From CAYLLT01 sp964384465 (GTDB taxonomy: Bacteria > Planctomycetota > Phycisphaerae > UBA1845 > PWPN01), in contig CAYLLT010000093.1 of NCBI GenBank assembly GCA_964384465.1, positions 1 to 25,101 on the forward strand: 25,101 nucleotides of DNA. The letters run 5' to 3'. Shown here piece by piece: positions 1 to 8,809 of the stretch (positions are counted from its first letter, which is position 1; each line of letters starts with the position of its first letter). The notes under the pieces are model-generated. The model was not told where the DNA came from and did not search any database. It saw only the letters and a program-made list of their open reading frames with translations. The position numbers were made by a program, and so were the translations under genes.

Positions 1-80
1 CAGACCACGATGATTTACGGACCAGTGTTCCAATTGAGATAGTTTCCCAGCCTCTCTGCGGACCTTCCTCTTCACGCGAT

Positions 81-106
81 GGTCCGCATGGTCCGCACAG
101 CGGACC
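81..106. repeat. GGTCCGC direct/inverted heptamers
   Basis: GGTCCGC occurs at 81-87 and 90-96, and its reverse complement GCGGACC at 100-106, so the last two can pair with a 3-nt loop. There is no T-run after it, so it does not look like a terminator. Nothing else is recognisable in the first 400 bases; the pyrimidine-rich stretch at 121-145 repeats TCTCAC several times. Its role is unknown. Confidence 0.3.
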
Positions 107-433
107 CTACTTGACCCGCGTTTCTCACTTCTCACCTCTCACTTCCGGAACGCGCTCCGTGTTATCTACTGAATGCAAGCACGGCCGACCGAAACACAGG
201 TGAGCAATTCTGACCAATCGCCGGACGGACCCGTCGCGCCCGCACCGGCAAACGCGCCACAACCAAACGAAGCCGTGCGGCAGGTCGCATCCGACGCACA
301 CAACTCTTCGTCGCTGCGTCGCTTGCGCGCGATTCCGCCGACGCCAGCGGCGAATCGGCCCGCGCGGCGAACCCATTTTACATCTCTCGCCGGCGGCGAT
401 ACCGTGATTGTGCCTGAATTGAGGAAACCGCAC

Positions 434-2428
434 TTGTCCAAACCGCGACTGACGCTCCGGCTTCTGGCTGTTTTGTGCCTATGCACGGCTTCGCGCCACC
501 CGGCGCTGGCGGGCCCGCGCTACGAGGGGAAATTCTTCAGCGGCCAGGGTGACGCCGAATACCTCCAATTACTGGACATCGCCCGCCGCCTGTTCGCGCC
601 CGACCCCGAGTTCCAGAACATGGCCATGCTGTATTCGCCGGAATGGAACGGGTTGACCGAAGGGCCCACCTGGGGGGCATGGTGGATTCAGAACAGCTAC
701 GGAACGACGTACTGCGCACTGCCCTTCTATCAGGAGCCGTTCGTCACCTTCCTGAAGAACGCGAACGACCTGTGGTTCGACCAGATGGGCGACGGCCACA
801 CCGTCCGGCCGGTGAGCCTCTCCGGCAAGCGATACGAATGGATCCCCCCCGACGGCTGCCTGTGCGATGCGGCCCGGCCCGGATGGTTCGTCGCCAAGCA
901 GGGCGACGGGGAGGTGGACATCCACGACTGGGGCATGGAGTTCACCGCCGCCGGTCTGCTCATGCAGGCCGAGCTGCTGCTGATCAACCGCGACGCGAAG
1001 CAGATTCAGCGATACCTGCCCAAGCTGGAGCGCTGCGCCAAGTTCATCGAGTCGCGCCGCGATCCGAAGAACAACCTGTTCCTGGCCGGGCCGGCCGGCA
1101 ACCTGCTGGCGCCGAGTTACGCCGGATTTAAGAAGCCGGACGGCACCTATGATATGGCCTACCTGACCGGCCTGTCGGTCACGTACATCGCCGCGCTGGA
1201 CCGGCTGATCGAGCTGGAGCGGCTGGCCGGCAACAGCAATATGGCCAAGCTCTATGCCGAGCGCCGCGACGCCGCACGCGAGGGACTCGCAACGCTGACG
1301 ACCGCCGACGGCTATCTCATTCGCTCGCTCGACCCGGACGGCACGCGGCACGGCGTCTTCGGGGCCGAGAAGCACGGCTACTTCGAGGCGTCGCCGAATC
1401 ACGACGCGATCTGTTTCCGCGTGGTCGATGATGCCCAGGCGGCCAGGATCTACGCGAAGTTGGCCTCGATCCCCGGTCTTCGGCCGCACGATCTGATCAT
1501 CCCCAACTATCCCTCCTACGACGACATGTACAACGAACCGGCGGGGCTGTGGAGCTTCGGCCGATGGGTGAACGGCGGGCACTGGTCCACCTGCGAGGCG
1601 CGGATGGTGATGAGCTACTACCGGCTCGGAAAATTCGAGGACGCACGGCGGTCGATGCAGCAGATCATGACCTTCGCCCGCCGATGGCGGATGGACGCGC
1701 CGCTGATCAACTTCGGAGGCGACGTGTATCAACCCGATCAGCCGATCAACCTCTGCTACGACGCGTTCGGCGCGCCGGCCGCCCTGATCCGCGGATTGTT
1801 CGAGTATCTGTACCGAAGCGACAGTCTGACCCTCATCCCGCATATCCCGCCGAACATCACCGAGTTGGAGCAGCGGTTCCCGATCCGGTTCGGTAAGAAG
1901 CGGCTCTACCTCTCGACCGCCGGGAGCGGGCCGATCACCGCGGTATGGGTGAACGAGAAACCCTGGAGCACGTTCGATTCCAAATCCATCACGCTGGCGG
2001 AAGCGAACACGCCGAACATCGCTTACATCCGGATCGCCCTCGGCGGAGCGAAGCTCACGACCCGTCCGGCCACGCAACCGGCGGAGACCCAACCCGAGAG
2101 TCAGCCCGCTACATCGCCGGCTCCCTCAACTCGACAGATTGAGCGTTTCCTCAAGCTGGCCCGCGCCCGGGGGCTGGGTGAAGGATACGAGGTCGCCCAT
2201 GCGGAACTGATCGTGGCGTGCATTGCCGCGCTTCACGAACGGCAAAACCTCCTGGCAAGGGGTAAACTCCCGGCTTTGGCCGAGCCGGCGCGATCCGCCG
2301 CGGACAAAAGTTACGCCGATACCATCACACGACTCATGGAGGGGCTGGACAAAACGATCAAGTCTTACCGGCAGAGCGACGATCCCCGTCAGAAAATCAT
2401 TTTCCAGATCTGGCCTGAAGACAAATGA
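434..2428 (+). CDS. Secreted six-hairpin-glycosidase-like protein
   Basis: The frame is open from 173, but TTG at 434 is the better start: GAGGA at 421-425 lies 8 nt upstream, and the next residues form a signal peptide (MSKPRLTLRLLAVLCLC, then a site near PALA-GP). The mature protein is about 640 residues. It is rich in Trp, Gly and acidic residues with helix-pair spacing, as in (alpha/alpha)6-barrel glycosidases; segments such as DIHDWGMEFTAAG and GRWVNGGHWSTCEARM resemble the conserved acidic and aromatic loops of that fold. The barrel ends near residue 540. A Thr/Gln/Pro linker (TRPATQPAETQPESQP) and a helical tail of about 110 residues follow. The family call is from overall pattern; substrate and catalytic residues cannot be assigned. 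It probably acts in the periplasm on an oligo- or polysaccharide. The gene converges on the redoxin gene, and the 92 nt between holds no clear terminator. Confidence 0.62.
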   Translation: MSKPRLTLRLLAVLCLCTASRHPALAGPRYEGKFFSGQGDAEYLQLLDIARRLFAPDPEFQNMAMLYSPEWNGLTEGPTWGAWWIQNSYGTTYCALPFYQEPFVTFLKNANDLWFDQMGDGHTVRPVSLSGKRYEWIPPDGCLCDAARPGWFVAKQGDGEVDIHDWGMEFTAAGLLMQAELLLINRDAKQIQRYLPKLERCAKFIESRRDPKNNLFLAGPAGNLLAPSYAGFKKPDGTYDMAYLTGLSVTYIAALDRLIELERLAGNSNMAKLYAERRDAAREGLATLTTADGYLIRSLDPDGTRHGVFGAEKHGYFEASPNHDAICFRVVDDAQAARIYAKLASIPGLRPHDLIIPNYPSYDDMYNEPAGLWSFGRWVNGGHWSTCEARMVMSYYRLGKFEDARRSMQQIMTFARRWRMDAPLINFGGDVYQPDQPINLCYDAFGAPAALIRGLFEYLYRSDSLTLIPHIPPNITELEQRFPIRFGKKRLYLSTAGSGPITAVWVNEKPWSTFDSKSITLAEANTPNIAYIRIALGGAKLTTRPATQPAETQPESQPATSPAPSTRQIERFLKLARARGLGEGYEVAHAELIVACIAALHERQNLLARGKLPALAEPARSAADKSYADTITRLMEGLDKTIKSYRQSDDPRQKIIFQIWPEDK

Positions 2429-2520
2429 ACCAACGGAGCTTGAACGGGATGTATTGCTTGAACACCGCCCTGCCTGAATCATCAACAAGTGAGCATAGGC
2501 CGCTTACCCGGTCGCTCGAA

Positions 2521-3663
2521 TCAACGCGGCCCCAGCTCTTTCACAATGACTCGCCGAAGTGACAGCGGATTGATCGAGCCGACCTGTCTGTAGACCACCT
2601 GGCCGCCCGGCCGGATCAGCAACGTGAATGGCAACGCGCCGTTCCAGTCCTTGTCCACCGCTTCGAGCATCTCATATATGTTCGACGAGGCGAAGATCAT
2701 ATTGAGGCCCGACGCCTGCCGCGTTTTCAAGAATGACCACACGGTTTCCTTGCGATCCGGTTTGTCCGTGCTCAGCGTTACCATTTCAAACGGCCGCTGC
2801 CGGTACATGCGATTGATGGTGACCAGATCGGGGAATTCAACGACACACGGCCCGCACCACGTCGCCCACACATTGATGAGCCGAAGCTTGTCCGTCTTAT
2901 TCTGCACCAGGGCCTTGATGTCCTTGACATCGATGTCGTCGAGCGTGACCTCCTCCTCCGCCAGCTTTTTCATGGCGGCCGCAACGCTCTCGCGCTTCTC
3001 CGACCATTTGGTCGAGCAGCCGAACGACTTCGTCCTTTCGACCGCAATCGGTTTGCCCGCCAGCAGCGCGTCCACGGCCTCCCGGGTATCGCGATGCTTC
3101 ACATCTTTCTCGCGGTCCGAATCGTCAAACCGTCCGGCGTAGCGCAGCTTGCGGTCGGCATCAAAAATGAAAACGGTCGGCGTCGCCGCCGGCCCGTAAG
3201 CCCTGGACACCTCCTGCTTGTCGCCGTCGTACAGGTACGGATACTTGAAGCCGGCATGACCCGCCCGGATCTTCATGTCCTCCAGCGAATCGCCCAGGTC
3301 GGTATAGCCGAGCTCATCCAGCCGCAACGCTTTCGGATCATTGGGCGAAATCGCCACCACCGCCACACCCTTCGGCTTCAATTCCGAGGCCAGCTTATTG
3401 ATCCGCTCCTCATACGCCTGCGCCGTCGGGCAATGGTTGCAGGTAAAGACAATGACCAGCACCTTCGCGGCGGCGAAGTCCTTGAGCGTGTAGCGTCGCC
3501 CGTCCACGCCCGGCAGATCGAAATCCGGGGCCGCACTGCCGATCGCCAGCGGACGGATCTCCGGTTCCATCTGAGCTGCCGGTTTACTCGCCGGCTTGTC
3601 CTCCGCCCGGGCGGCCGGCGCCAGTAAAATGCCCCCCATGATCCAGACGATGATCGATCTCAT
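2521..3663 (-). CDS. Exported double thioredoxin-fold protein (redoxin + TlpA-like)
   Basis: ATG at 3663 is preceded by AAGGAG at good spacing and opens a signal peptide (MRSIIVWIMGGILLAPAARA, cut before ED), so the 11 extra upstream codons are rejected. The 380-residue product carries two thioredoxin-like domains. Domain 1 (about 37-205) is an AhpC/TSA-type redoxin with CNHC at 75-78 and a likely cis-Pro in TPTVF at 161-165. Domain 2 (about 245-375) is TlpA/ResA-like with WCGPC at 269-273 and LPF at 344-346. Both CxxC pairs are intact, so both domains could exchange disulfides in the periplasm. A linker of about 40 residues includes a lone Cys (FGCS, residue 216). Proteins with the CNHCP redoxin motif are common in Planctomycetota. 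No partner gene is adjacent. The role is inferred as thiol-disulfide exchange or peroxide handling; the substrate is unknown. Confidence 0.85.
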   Translation of the reverse strand: MRSIIVWIMGGILLAPAARAEDKPASKPAAQMEPEIRPLAIGSAAPDFDLPGVDGRRYTLKDFAAAKVLVIVFTCNHCPTAQAYEERINKLASELKPKGVAVVAISPNDPKALRLDELGYTDLGDSLEDMKIRAGHAGFKYPYLYDGDKQEVSRAYGPAATPTVFIFDADRKLRYAGRFDDSDREKDVKHRDTREAVDALLAGKPIAVERTKSFGCSTKWSEKRESVAAAMKKLAEEEVTLDDIDVKDIKALVQNKTDKLRLINVWATWCGPCVVEFPDLVTINRMYRQRPFEMVTLSTDKPDRKETVWSFLKTRQASGLNMIFASSNIYEMLEAVDKDWNGALPFTLLIRPGGQVVYRQVGSINPLSLRRVIVKELGPR

Positions 3664-3708
3664 TCGTGCTCCTTCCATCCGGCCACAATGTGCCACGGAA
3701 AACTAGCT

Positions 3709-3714
3709 ATCATA
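3709..3714 (-). promoter_or_regulatory. Candidate extended -10 for the redoxin gene
   Basis: Read on the minus strand the sequence is TG-T-TATGAT, an extended -10 box. It would start transcription about 40 nt before the ATG at 3663. No good -35 is visible, as is usual for extended -10 promoters. Confidence 0.4.
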
Positions 3715-3752
3715 ACAATTAAAAGTTGTGCCGTCGATTCGCGGGAATCTGG

Positions 3753-3758
3753 TACAAT
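3753..3758 (+). promoter_or_regulatory. TACAAT -10 seven nt before ATG (leaderless?)
   Basis: TACAAT ends 7 nt before the ATG at 3766, and no Shine-Dalgarno lies between. The predicted transcription start falls at 3765-3766, so the mRNA would be leaderless. A TTGTGC at 3726-3731 is 21 nt upstream, too far for a normal -35. Confidence 0.45.
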
Positions 3759-3765
3759 TCCGCAC

Positions 3766-5472
3766 ATGAAGCCGGTCGGAACAGCTTGGGGACTGACGTC
3801 CGCGGCGGGAATCCTCGTCTTGTGCGCTGTCCTCCCGTCCAGCTACGCCTCGGCTCAGTGCCTCAACACAATGATTACAGACTTCGAAGGATATGCCGAC
3901 AACGACGAGGTCGTCCTCCAGAATCCCCGCTTCAGCCAATCGACGAGCACGAACCTCACTACGACTCCCGACACGCGCGGCGTCACCGGCGAGGTGACGC
4001 CCGACGCCGGCAGCAAGTGTTACAAGCTCGCCTGGCAGTTCGTCGATGGCGGCACCAGCCGCTGGCTTCGCGCGACCAGCTTTGATGCGGACAACGTGCC
4101 CAACCCCACCATCGAATTGAACAAGCCCATCCGCATCCGTTTCCGCATCGACTCGCCGTCATCGGGCTCGCTCCGCGTGAGCCTCGGCGTCCGCGAGACC
4201 GGGACCAGCGCCGCGGTCGGCCAGAACGGCGGCACCAGCGGCACCATCGAATGGATCGGCGCGACCGGCACCATCAGCGGCTCGCCGCAGGGCAAGCTCC
4301 TCGCCGCTTTTCCCGGCGTCTGGCAGACGCTGGTTTTTGCCGCCGGCGCCGATCCGGTTCTGGCCTTCACCGGAAACGGCGTGCTCAGCTCCGCGACCGG
4401 CAAGGGCACGCTCGAACACCTCGCCTTCGCCTGCACCGGTAACGCCGGCCCGTTCACCGTCTACATCGATACCCTCTCGCAACTCTGTGAACTTCCGCCG
4501 TCGATCACCGGTGATTTCGATCGCGATACCGATGTGGACCTCGACGATTTCACGTTCTTCGAAGCCTGCCTCACCGGCCCCGCCGCCGGCGCCATTCATC
4601 CCGCCTGCGTCGCAACCGATTTCGACCATGATATGGATAGCGATCAGACCGATTTCGGCATCTTTCAGCGGTGTTTGAGCGGGCCCGACATCCCGGCCGA
4701 CCCGGATTGCTCCGGCCTCTCGCCGATCCCCCCGCGGCCCGCAAACGCCATCACCGGCAGCCAGTTCGTCACTCAGGTGTGGAGTCTGCCCAAGGCCACA
4801 CGCGAGCAGATGATCCTCAGTGAAATGTCATCCGGGAATATTCCCGAATTCCTCCGCAACTTCGTCCCCGTGACCGTGACCGCTACCATCAATACTGTGC
4901 AGCACACCGGCACGTACGACGTGATGCCGGACTACCTGGCCATCGGCTCCGACGCCGATTTCGTCCGCATGCCCATGGGGCCGCTCACCGCACAGCCGAT
5001 CGCCGACGCGTTCGGATGCCTGCTGCCCACGCGCAAAATGGTCAACCAGATCTACACCGCCGCCAGCGTGAAGCTCGCCCCACACCCGTACAGCCCCAAC
5101 GACTACAACATCGAATCGGTGGACGTGTTCAACCAGAGCAACTCATACATCGAGGGTCAGCGCCTGGCGGCCGGCGCCCCGCTCGGCGCGCTCATCGGCG
5201 GCACGAAGAAAGACGTGGTCATCACGCCGCTGCTGGCCACCAACCCCAACAAGGTCGCCATCTACGGCTGGCACCAGCTCAACGGCCAGCCCATCCAGCC
5301 GCTCTACCTCGGCCACGACATCAATTACATGGATTACAGCCACGGCATCCGCTTCATCAAGCGCAGCATGATCGTGGACGGCGCGAACATGCTCGTCGCC
5401 GACGTGCTGAACAACGCCAACCTCGCCGCCCTGCTCAGTGACGAAGGCACCGTCGCCAACCCGCGATACTGA
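3766..5472 (+). CDS. Secreted protein with dockerin-like calcium loops and conserved C-terminal domain
   Basis: ATG 3766 begins a signal peptide (MKPVGTAWGL..., cut near YASA-QC); the product is 568 residues. Residues about 30-235 look like a beta-sandwich adhesion or carbohydrate-binding module, with many Gly, Thr and Ser residues and alternating hydrophobics. Residues 250-262 (GDFDRDTDVDLDDF) and 285-297 (DFDHDMDSDQTDF) are paired Asp-rich loops like dockerin type I / EF-hand calcium sites, each followed by the F-x-x-C-L-(S/T)-G-P pattern frequent in secreted planctomycete proteins. The C-terminal 235 residues form a compact domain with DYLAIGSDADFVRMPM, FGCLLPTRKM, VAIYGWHQLNGQPIQP and DYSHGIRF. 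I recognise this as a conserved module of secreted bacterial proteins without an assigned activity. The conserved His, Asp and Tyr residues would suit an enzyme, but that is inference. No -35 and no RBS are visible; see the -10 at 3753. Confidence 0.8.
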   Translation: MKPVGTAWGLTSAAGILVLCAVLPSSYASAQCLNTMITDFEGYADNDEVVLQNPRFSQSTSTNLTTTPDTRGVTGEVTPDAGSKCYKLAWQFVDGGTSRWLRATSFDADNVPNPTIELNKPIRIRFRIDSPSSGSLRVSLGVRETGTSAAVGQNGGTSGTIEWIGATGTISGSPQGKLLAAFPGVWQTLVFAAGADPVLAFTGNGVLSSATGKGTLEHLAFACTGNAGPFTVYIDTLSQLCELPPSITGDFDRDTDVDLDDFTFFEACLTGPAAGAIHPACVATDFDHDMDSDQTDFGIFQRCLSGPDIPADPDCSGLSPIPPRPANAITGSQFVTQVWSLPKATREQMILSEMSSGNIPEFLRNFVPVTVTATINTVQHTGTYDVMPDYLAIGSDADFVRMPMGPLTAQPIADAFGCLLPTRKMVNQIYTAASVKLAPHPYSPNDYNIESVDVFNQSNSYIEGQRLAAGAPLGALIGGTKKDVVITPLLATNPNKVAIYGWHQLNGQPIQPLYLGHDINYMDYSHGIRFIKRSMIVDGANMLVADVLNNANLAALLSDEGTVANPRY

Positions 5473-5509
5473 ATCTAACGTGAACCCCCCAAGTCACGCT
5501 CGCATCGGG

Positions 5510-5515
5510 TATAAT
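5510..5515 (+). promoter_or_regulatory. TATAAT -10 nine nt before ATG (leaderless?)
   Basis: A perfect TATAAT ends 9 nt before the ATG at 5525. The predicted start site is 5522, leaving about 3 nt of leader and no Shine-Dalgarno. There is no convincing -35. Confidence 0.55.
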
Positions 5516-5524
5516 GACATTGCG

Positions 5525-6307
5525 ATGAAGAGTCCCTTTCCAGGCATGGACCCATATCTCGAACGGCACTGGCTGGACGTGCATACGAAGTTGGTGACGT
5601 ACGCGGCAGATGCTCTGAACATTCGACTGCCATCCGATTTGATCGCTCGGACTGAGGAACGCATCGCCATCGAGTCCGATGCGAATGAACCGGATCAATT
5701 GGCCCCCGATGTCCGGGTCCTTGAGGCTGTTGGCGCGGAGAGCCAATTTCCCTCGCCCGGCGGTGCGACCGCGTCAGCCCCCTACCGCCTCGTGGCACTC
5801 ATCGAGCCCGTCACCGAGCGCTTCATCGAAATCATTGAAGCCACTGGCGAGCGGCTCGTCACTGTCATCGAGTTAGTGAGCCCGACCAACAAACGGGGGA
5901 AGGGCTTAGAGAATTTCAAAGAGAAGCGGGAAAAGCTGTTGGCGGGAAACGTCAATTTTGTCGAGATCGATCTCGTCCGCACCGGCGACTGGCGAAAGTT
6001 GCTCCGGCCGCATAGCACGCCGAAGGGCGTCCGATCACCGTATCGCGCGACCGTTCGCGCGACCAATGATCCCAATGCCGTTTACTATTATCCGATCTCT
6101 CTTCGCCACCCCCTGCCAGCGATCAAGATACCCTTGCGCCGCGACGAACAGCCGGTCGAGCTCCAGCTTCAACCCCTGATCGAGCAAGCCTACGTCAATG
6201 GCCGCTACGGCCGCACACTCGACTACAAGAAACCACCCGACCCCCCGCTGGAAGCCGACGACGCCGCGTGGTCCGACGCACTCCTGAAAGCCGCCCGCCA
6301 ATCTTGA
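5525..6307 (+). CDS. DUF4058 family protein
   Basis: The N-terminus MKSPFPGMDPYLE is the hallmark of DUF4058, a family of unknown function common in cyanobacteria and planctomycetes. The start at 5525 is fixed by this motif; upstream codons in the same frame overlap the previous gene and are not conserved-looking. The 260-residue product has the expected central block (VTVIELVSPTNKRGKG, then an EKREKLL helix and FVEIDLVRTGDW). The acidic/Lys spacing there (E-x-x-SPTNK, VEIDL) recalls a PD-(D/E)xK-like core; that relation is my inference and not certain. The only promoter seen is the TATAAT at 5510. The stop is followed within 5 nt by a REP-like hairpin at 6312 that may protect or terminate the mRNA. 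No neighbour suggests a pathway. Confidence 0.9.
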   Translation: MKSPFPGMDPYLERHWLDVHTKLVTYAADALNIRLPSDLIARTEERIAIESDANEPDQLAPDVRVLEAVGAESQFPSPGGATASAPYRLVALIEPVTERFIEIIEATGERLVTVIELVSPTNKRGKGLENFKEKREKLLAGNVNFVEIDLVRTGDWRKLLRPHSTPKGVRSPYRATVRATNDPNAVYYYPISLRHPLPAIKIPLRRDEQPVELQLQPLIEQAYVNGRYGRTLDYKKPPDPPLEADDAAWSDALLKAARQS

Positions 6308-6311
6308 GGCC

Positions 6312-6390
6312 GGTAGGGCAGGTCGTAAGACCTGCCGAAACTATTCAGCGGGTCCGGAGAGTGGAGGCAGGTCGAATGACCTGCCCTACC
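6312..6390. repeat. REP doublet (REPIN-like inverted pair)
   Basis: GGTAGGGCAGGTC at 6312-6324, a GTAA loop and GACCTGCC at 6329-6336 form one hairpin with an 8-bp stem. A second, oppositely oriented copy spans 6366-6390 (GGCAGGTC, GAAT, GACCTGCCCTACC). The outer 13 nt (6312-6324 and 6378-6390) are perfect inverted repeats, so the whole element can also fold as one long stem. A single copy occurs at 8151. The pair lies directly after the DUF4058 stop. Confidence 0.8.
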
Positions 6391-6463
6391 TGGCTCGACA
6401 GCGATGGACACGGGGCGTCCTTGGAGCAGGTCGAGAACGGTTCATGCAAGGGTTTTATCTTCT

Positions 6464-7039
6464 ATGAGCAGCCAGGCTCTCACATCGGATGAACGGGAGA
6501 CACTCCGCCAGTTCTGCAGAATCTCGAGTGAGATCGTTCATTCCCGATTCTTCAAAGAATACCGGCAGAGATCGTGCGCGATCTTCATCGGCACGCTTCC
6601 GAACGGAACACGAGTAGACCAGTACCCACGCTATGACAAGGAGGATTTCAAGGCATTTGTCTTGGACTATCGCAAGCTACGAGCGAATAGCGAAGACACG
6701 AACGTGGCTCGCGTAATGAATCTTCTTCGGATCCGGGTATCTTCGTGCGAGCAAGAGGCCATTCGTGCTATTAAGAGGGAACTCCACGAGGAGGGCAATG
6801 CTTGGTGGGGTGTTACGGTGCATCTTGACGGCTCGCCTGATCCCGTTTTGCTCAGCTCCGTAGAGATCGAGAAATACCTCTTCAACGCCTCAGCTTTCCA
6901 TACTGACAAGGACAAGCGTCCGATCTGGGAACAAATAGAACGACACGGGCCGTTCTGGGAACACGCGTTCTTGAGGTTTGCCATGTTCGTTGTGGACGCG
7001 GCTCAAAAGTTGGGACTGATGGCCCAGTCGCACTTATGA
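6464..7039 (+). CDS. Hypothetical protein, 191 residues
   Basis: I do not recognise this protein. The likely start is ATG 6464 (MSSQALTSDERETLRQFC); the frame is open from 6404, but those codons read like the repeat-rich intergenic DNA. The product is soluble and mostly helical, with an Arg/Asp/Glu-rich surface and no signal peptide or membrane segment. Notable stretches are RFFKEYRQRSCAIFIG, RVDQYPRYDKEDF and a C-terminal FWEHAFLRFAMFVVDAAQKLG helix. No Shine-Dalgarno is seen. Codon choice is less GC-rich than in flanking genes, and the gene sits between REP-like elements, so it may be a later arrival. A hairpin with T-run follows the stop. Confidence 0.6.
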   Translation: MSSQALTSDERETLRQFCRISSEIVHSRFFKEYRQRSCAIFIGTLPNGTRVDQYPRYDKEDFKAFVLDYRKLRANSEDTNVARVMNLLRIRVSSCEQEAIRAIKRELHEEGNAWWGVTVHLDGSPDPVLLSSVEIEKYLFNASAFHTDKDKRPIWEQIERHGPFWEHAFLRFAMFVVDAAQKLGLMAQSHL

Positions 7040-7045
7040 ACCGGG

Positions 7046-7067
7046 AAAACGGAACGCGGCCCGTTTT
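7046..7067 (+). terminator. Possible terminator after the 6464 gene
   Basis: AAAACGG (7046-7052) pairs with CCGTTTT (7061-7067), 8-nt loop. The T-run is part of the stem, so it would be a weak terminator. It starts 6 nt after the stop codon. Confidence 0.4.
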
Positions 7068-7211
7068 GACACGTTTCCGTCTCCGGTAAGCATTCCCCCA
7101 CTCGTCCGACAGGCGCGGGTGGCTTGTGTGGCGGACTGGTGTATCATGTATTGAACCACGTGGTCGCCTGGGTGCCGCTGCTGATTTGGCTACGTGGACG
7201 GAGGGCAATTG

Positions 7212-8483
7212 ATGAGCAGAACGCGATGCGGCAAAGTCTTTGTCACTCTCGCTGTTGCGTGTGCACAGGTTACATTCTTCGAGATCGAGGCCTTCGCTTC
7301 TCAAGAGGTATGGGCCACCGGGCCAGCCGTTGGTGAAATCTATCGCTATGATCTCGACGGGGCCTTCCTGGGTCATCACTTGATTCCGAGCGGTGATCGC
7401 TTCGAGGCGCTCACCGTCGTCGGAGACGAAGTCTGGGGCAGTGGGAATCAAGACCCTGGTATCCACCGATTTGGATTCAACGGAGCCTACCTGGGCGAAA
7501 TCATTGAACCAAACGGCGGCTTGAGATTGGAAGCGTTAACGGTGGTAGGCACAGAAGTTTGGGGTGCCGGCGCGGCCGTTGGTGAGATATATCGATATGG
7601 GCTTGACGGAACCTTCATTGGCCATCACTTGATTCCGAGCGGTGATCGCTTCGAGGCGCTCACCGTGGTCGGAGATGAAGTCTGGGGCAGTTGGAGTCAA
7701 GACCCTGGTATCCACCGATTTGGATTCAACGGAGCCTATCTCGGCGAAATCATCGAACCGAACGGCGGCTTGAGATTGGAAGCGTTAACGGTGGTAGGTG
7801 CAGAAGTTTGGGGTGCCGGCGCGGCCGTTGGCGAGATATATCGATATGGACTTGACGGAACCTTCATAGGCCATCACTTGATTCCAAGCGGTGATCGCTT
7901 CGAGGCGCTCACCGTCGTCGGAGACGAAGTTTGGGGCAGTTGGAGTCAAGACCCTGGTATCCATCGATTCGGATTCAACGGAAACTATTTGGGCGAAATC
8001 GTCGAACCAAACGGCGGGTTGGGCTTTGAGTCGCTCGTTTTGGTTCCAGAGCCGAATTCGCTTGCCGCCCTCATTATCATGACCGGAATTGCCGTCGCCT
8101 TCGGCCGTCATCGATGTCGCGATCATGTTTTGACAGGACTTAATAAGCGGGGTAGGGCAGGTCGCCAGACCTGCCGTCACTGTTCGACGTGTGCGTCGTG
8201 GAAGAAATCGCCGACCCGGCAGGCAAAGCCCGGCAGGATGGCCTCGTCGCGGACTTCGTCCTGGCCGCTCAGTTCCATCGGGCGGGCGTCGCCGCCGAAG
8301 ATGTGCAGCGTCTGGGCCTGCGGGTCCAGCACCCAGGCGCGATTCACGCCCATGGCCAGGTATTCGCCGGTCTTTTCGACCATGGCGTCCCAGCCCTGGC
8401 CTTTGCCGACCACTTCGACAACCAGTTCGGGGGGTACCTTGCTGAAACTGATCGGCTCCTTATCGGCCGGTAGGCGCTGGTAG
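7212..8483 (+). CDS. PEP-CTERM sorted repeat protein (six blades; probable stop loss)
   Basis: ATG 7212 follows GGAGG at 7200-7204 with 7-nt spacing and opens a signal peptide ending near residue 30 (EAFAS). Residues 33 to about 277 are three 83-residue repeats, each made of two similar blades of about 41 residues: EVWG...GEIYRYGLDGTFIGHH... and EVWG...GIHRFGFNGAYLGEI.... Six blades suggest a six-bladed beta-propeller (inference). VPEP at 278-281 followed by a hydrophobic stretch and GRHRCR is a PEP-CTERM sorting signal, which normally ends within a few residues. Here the frame stays open for about 120 more codons, through the REP element at 8151 and across the antisense of the Uma2 gene. TGA at 8131 and TAATAA at 8141 lie in the other two frames. 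The natural protein probably ends near 8122-8145; the tail to 8483 is unlikely to be real sequence design. It is probably an envelope or extracellular protein. Confidence 0.75.
   Translation: MSRTRCGKVFVTLAVACAQVTFFEIEAFASQEVWATGPAVGEIYRYDLDGAFLGHHLIPSGDRFEALTVVGDEVWGSGNQDPGIHRFGFNGAYLGEIIEPNGGLRLEALTVVGTEVWGAGAAVGEIYRYGLDGTFIGHHLIPSGDRFEALTVVGDEVWGSWSQDPGIHRFGFNGAYLGEIIEPNGGLRLEALTVVGAEVWGAGAAVGEIYRYGLDGTFIGHHLIPSGDRFEALTVVGDEVWGSWSQDPGIHRFGFNGNYLGEIVEPNGGLGFESLVLVPEPNSLAALIIMTGIAVAFGRHRCRDHVLTGLNKRGRAGRQTCRHCSTCASWKKSPTRQAKPGRMASSRTSSWPLSSIGRASPPKMCSVWACGSSTQARFTPMARYSPVFSTMASQPWPLPTTSTTSSGGTLLKLIGSLSAGRRW
7308..8042 (+). repeat. Three tandem in-frame 249-bp repeats
   Basis: The codon pair for Val-Trp recurs at 7308, 7557 and 7806, exactly 249 bp apart. 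Units 2 and 3 differ at few positions, mostly third codon bases; unit 1 is a little more divergent at its start and unit 3 at its end. Each unit encodes two blades. Confidence 0.9.
8151..8175. repeat. Single REP-like hairpin
   Basis: GGTAGGGCAGGTC (8151-8163), loop GCCA, GACCTGCC (8168-8175). It is the same element and orientation as 6312-6336; similarity continues to 8185 (GnnACTnTTC). It ends 2 nt before the stop codon of the Uma2 gene. Confidence 0.8.
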
Positions 8484-8756
8484 GAGAAATACGCTGCGTC
8501 GGCGCCGCGTACGGTGTCGGGATCGCGCTCGGTGATCAGCCCGGTGTCGCCAGTGAAGACCCGTCCGCGGCCTGTCGACNNNNNNNNNNCGTGCCCAGGA
8601 TTCGAGCAGGTAACACGCCCGCAAAGTAACCCGACTGTGTCGCAGACCGGCGGCAGTCAATTGAATCACCTCCCCGCGGACCAGTTCGCAAAACGGCACG
8701 TCCGCATAGCGCTCGGCGAATTCCTCGGCGGTCAGGTGTGTGGTTGCCGTGCTCAT
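8177..8756 (-). CDS. Uma2 family (DUF820) endonuclease, split by assembly gap
   Basis: Two minus-strand pieces belong to one gene. The first (from ATG 8756, with GGAGGTG 7 nt upstream) reads MSTATTHLTAEEFAERYAD... to LLESWA, then meets the Ns at 8580-8589. The second, in another frame, reads GRVFTGDTGLITERDPD, ADAAYFSYQRLP, PPELVVEVVGKG, KTGEYLAMGVNRAWVLDP and ends HVEQ at the TGA at 8177. This order matches the Uma2/DUF820 family of PD-(D/E)xK nucleases, common in cyanobacteria and planctomycetes: acidic residues in ADAAYFS and ELVVEV, and the Lys/Tyr helix before the WVLDP strand. The frame change falls exactly at the gap, whose true length is unknown, so the gene is probably intact in the organism. 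Expected length is about 190 residues. Its biological role is unknown; many copies per genome are usual. Confidence 0.82.
8580..8589. other. Assembly gap (10 N)
   Basis: Ten N inside the Uma2 gene; the two sides are in different frames, so the real gap is not a multiple that fits 10 nt. Confidence 0.99.
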
Positions 8757-8809
8757 GGATCACCTCCGCCGATTTTAACAGTTCCGGTGGCTGCAAGCAA
8801 TAACTGTAA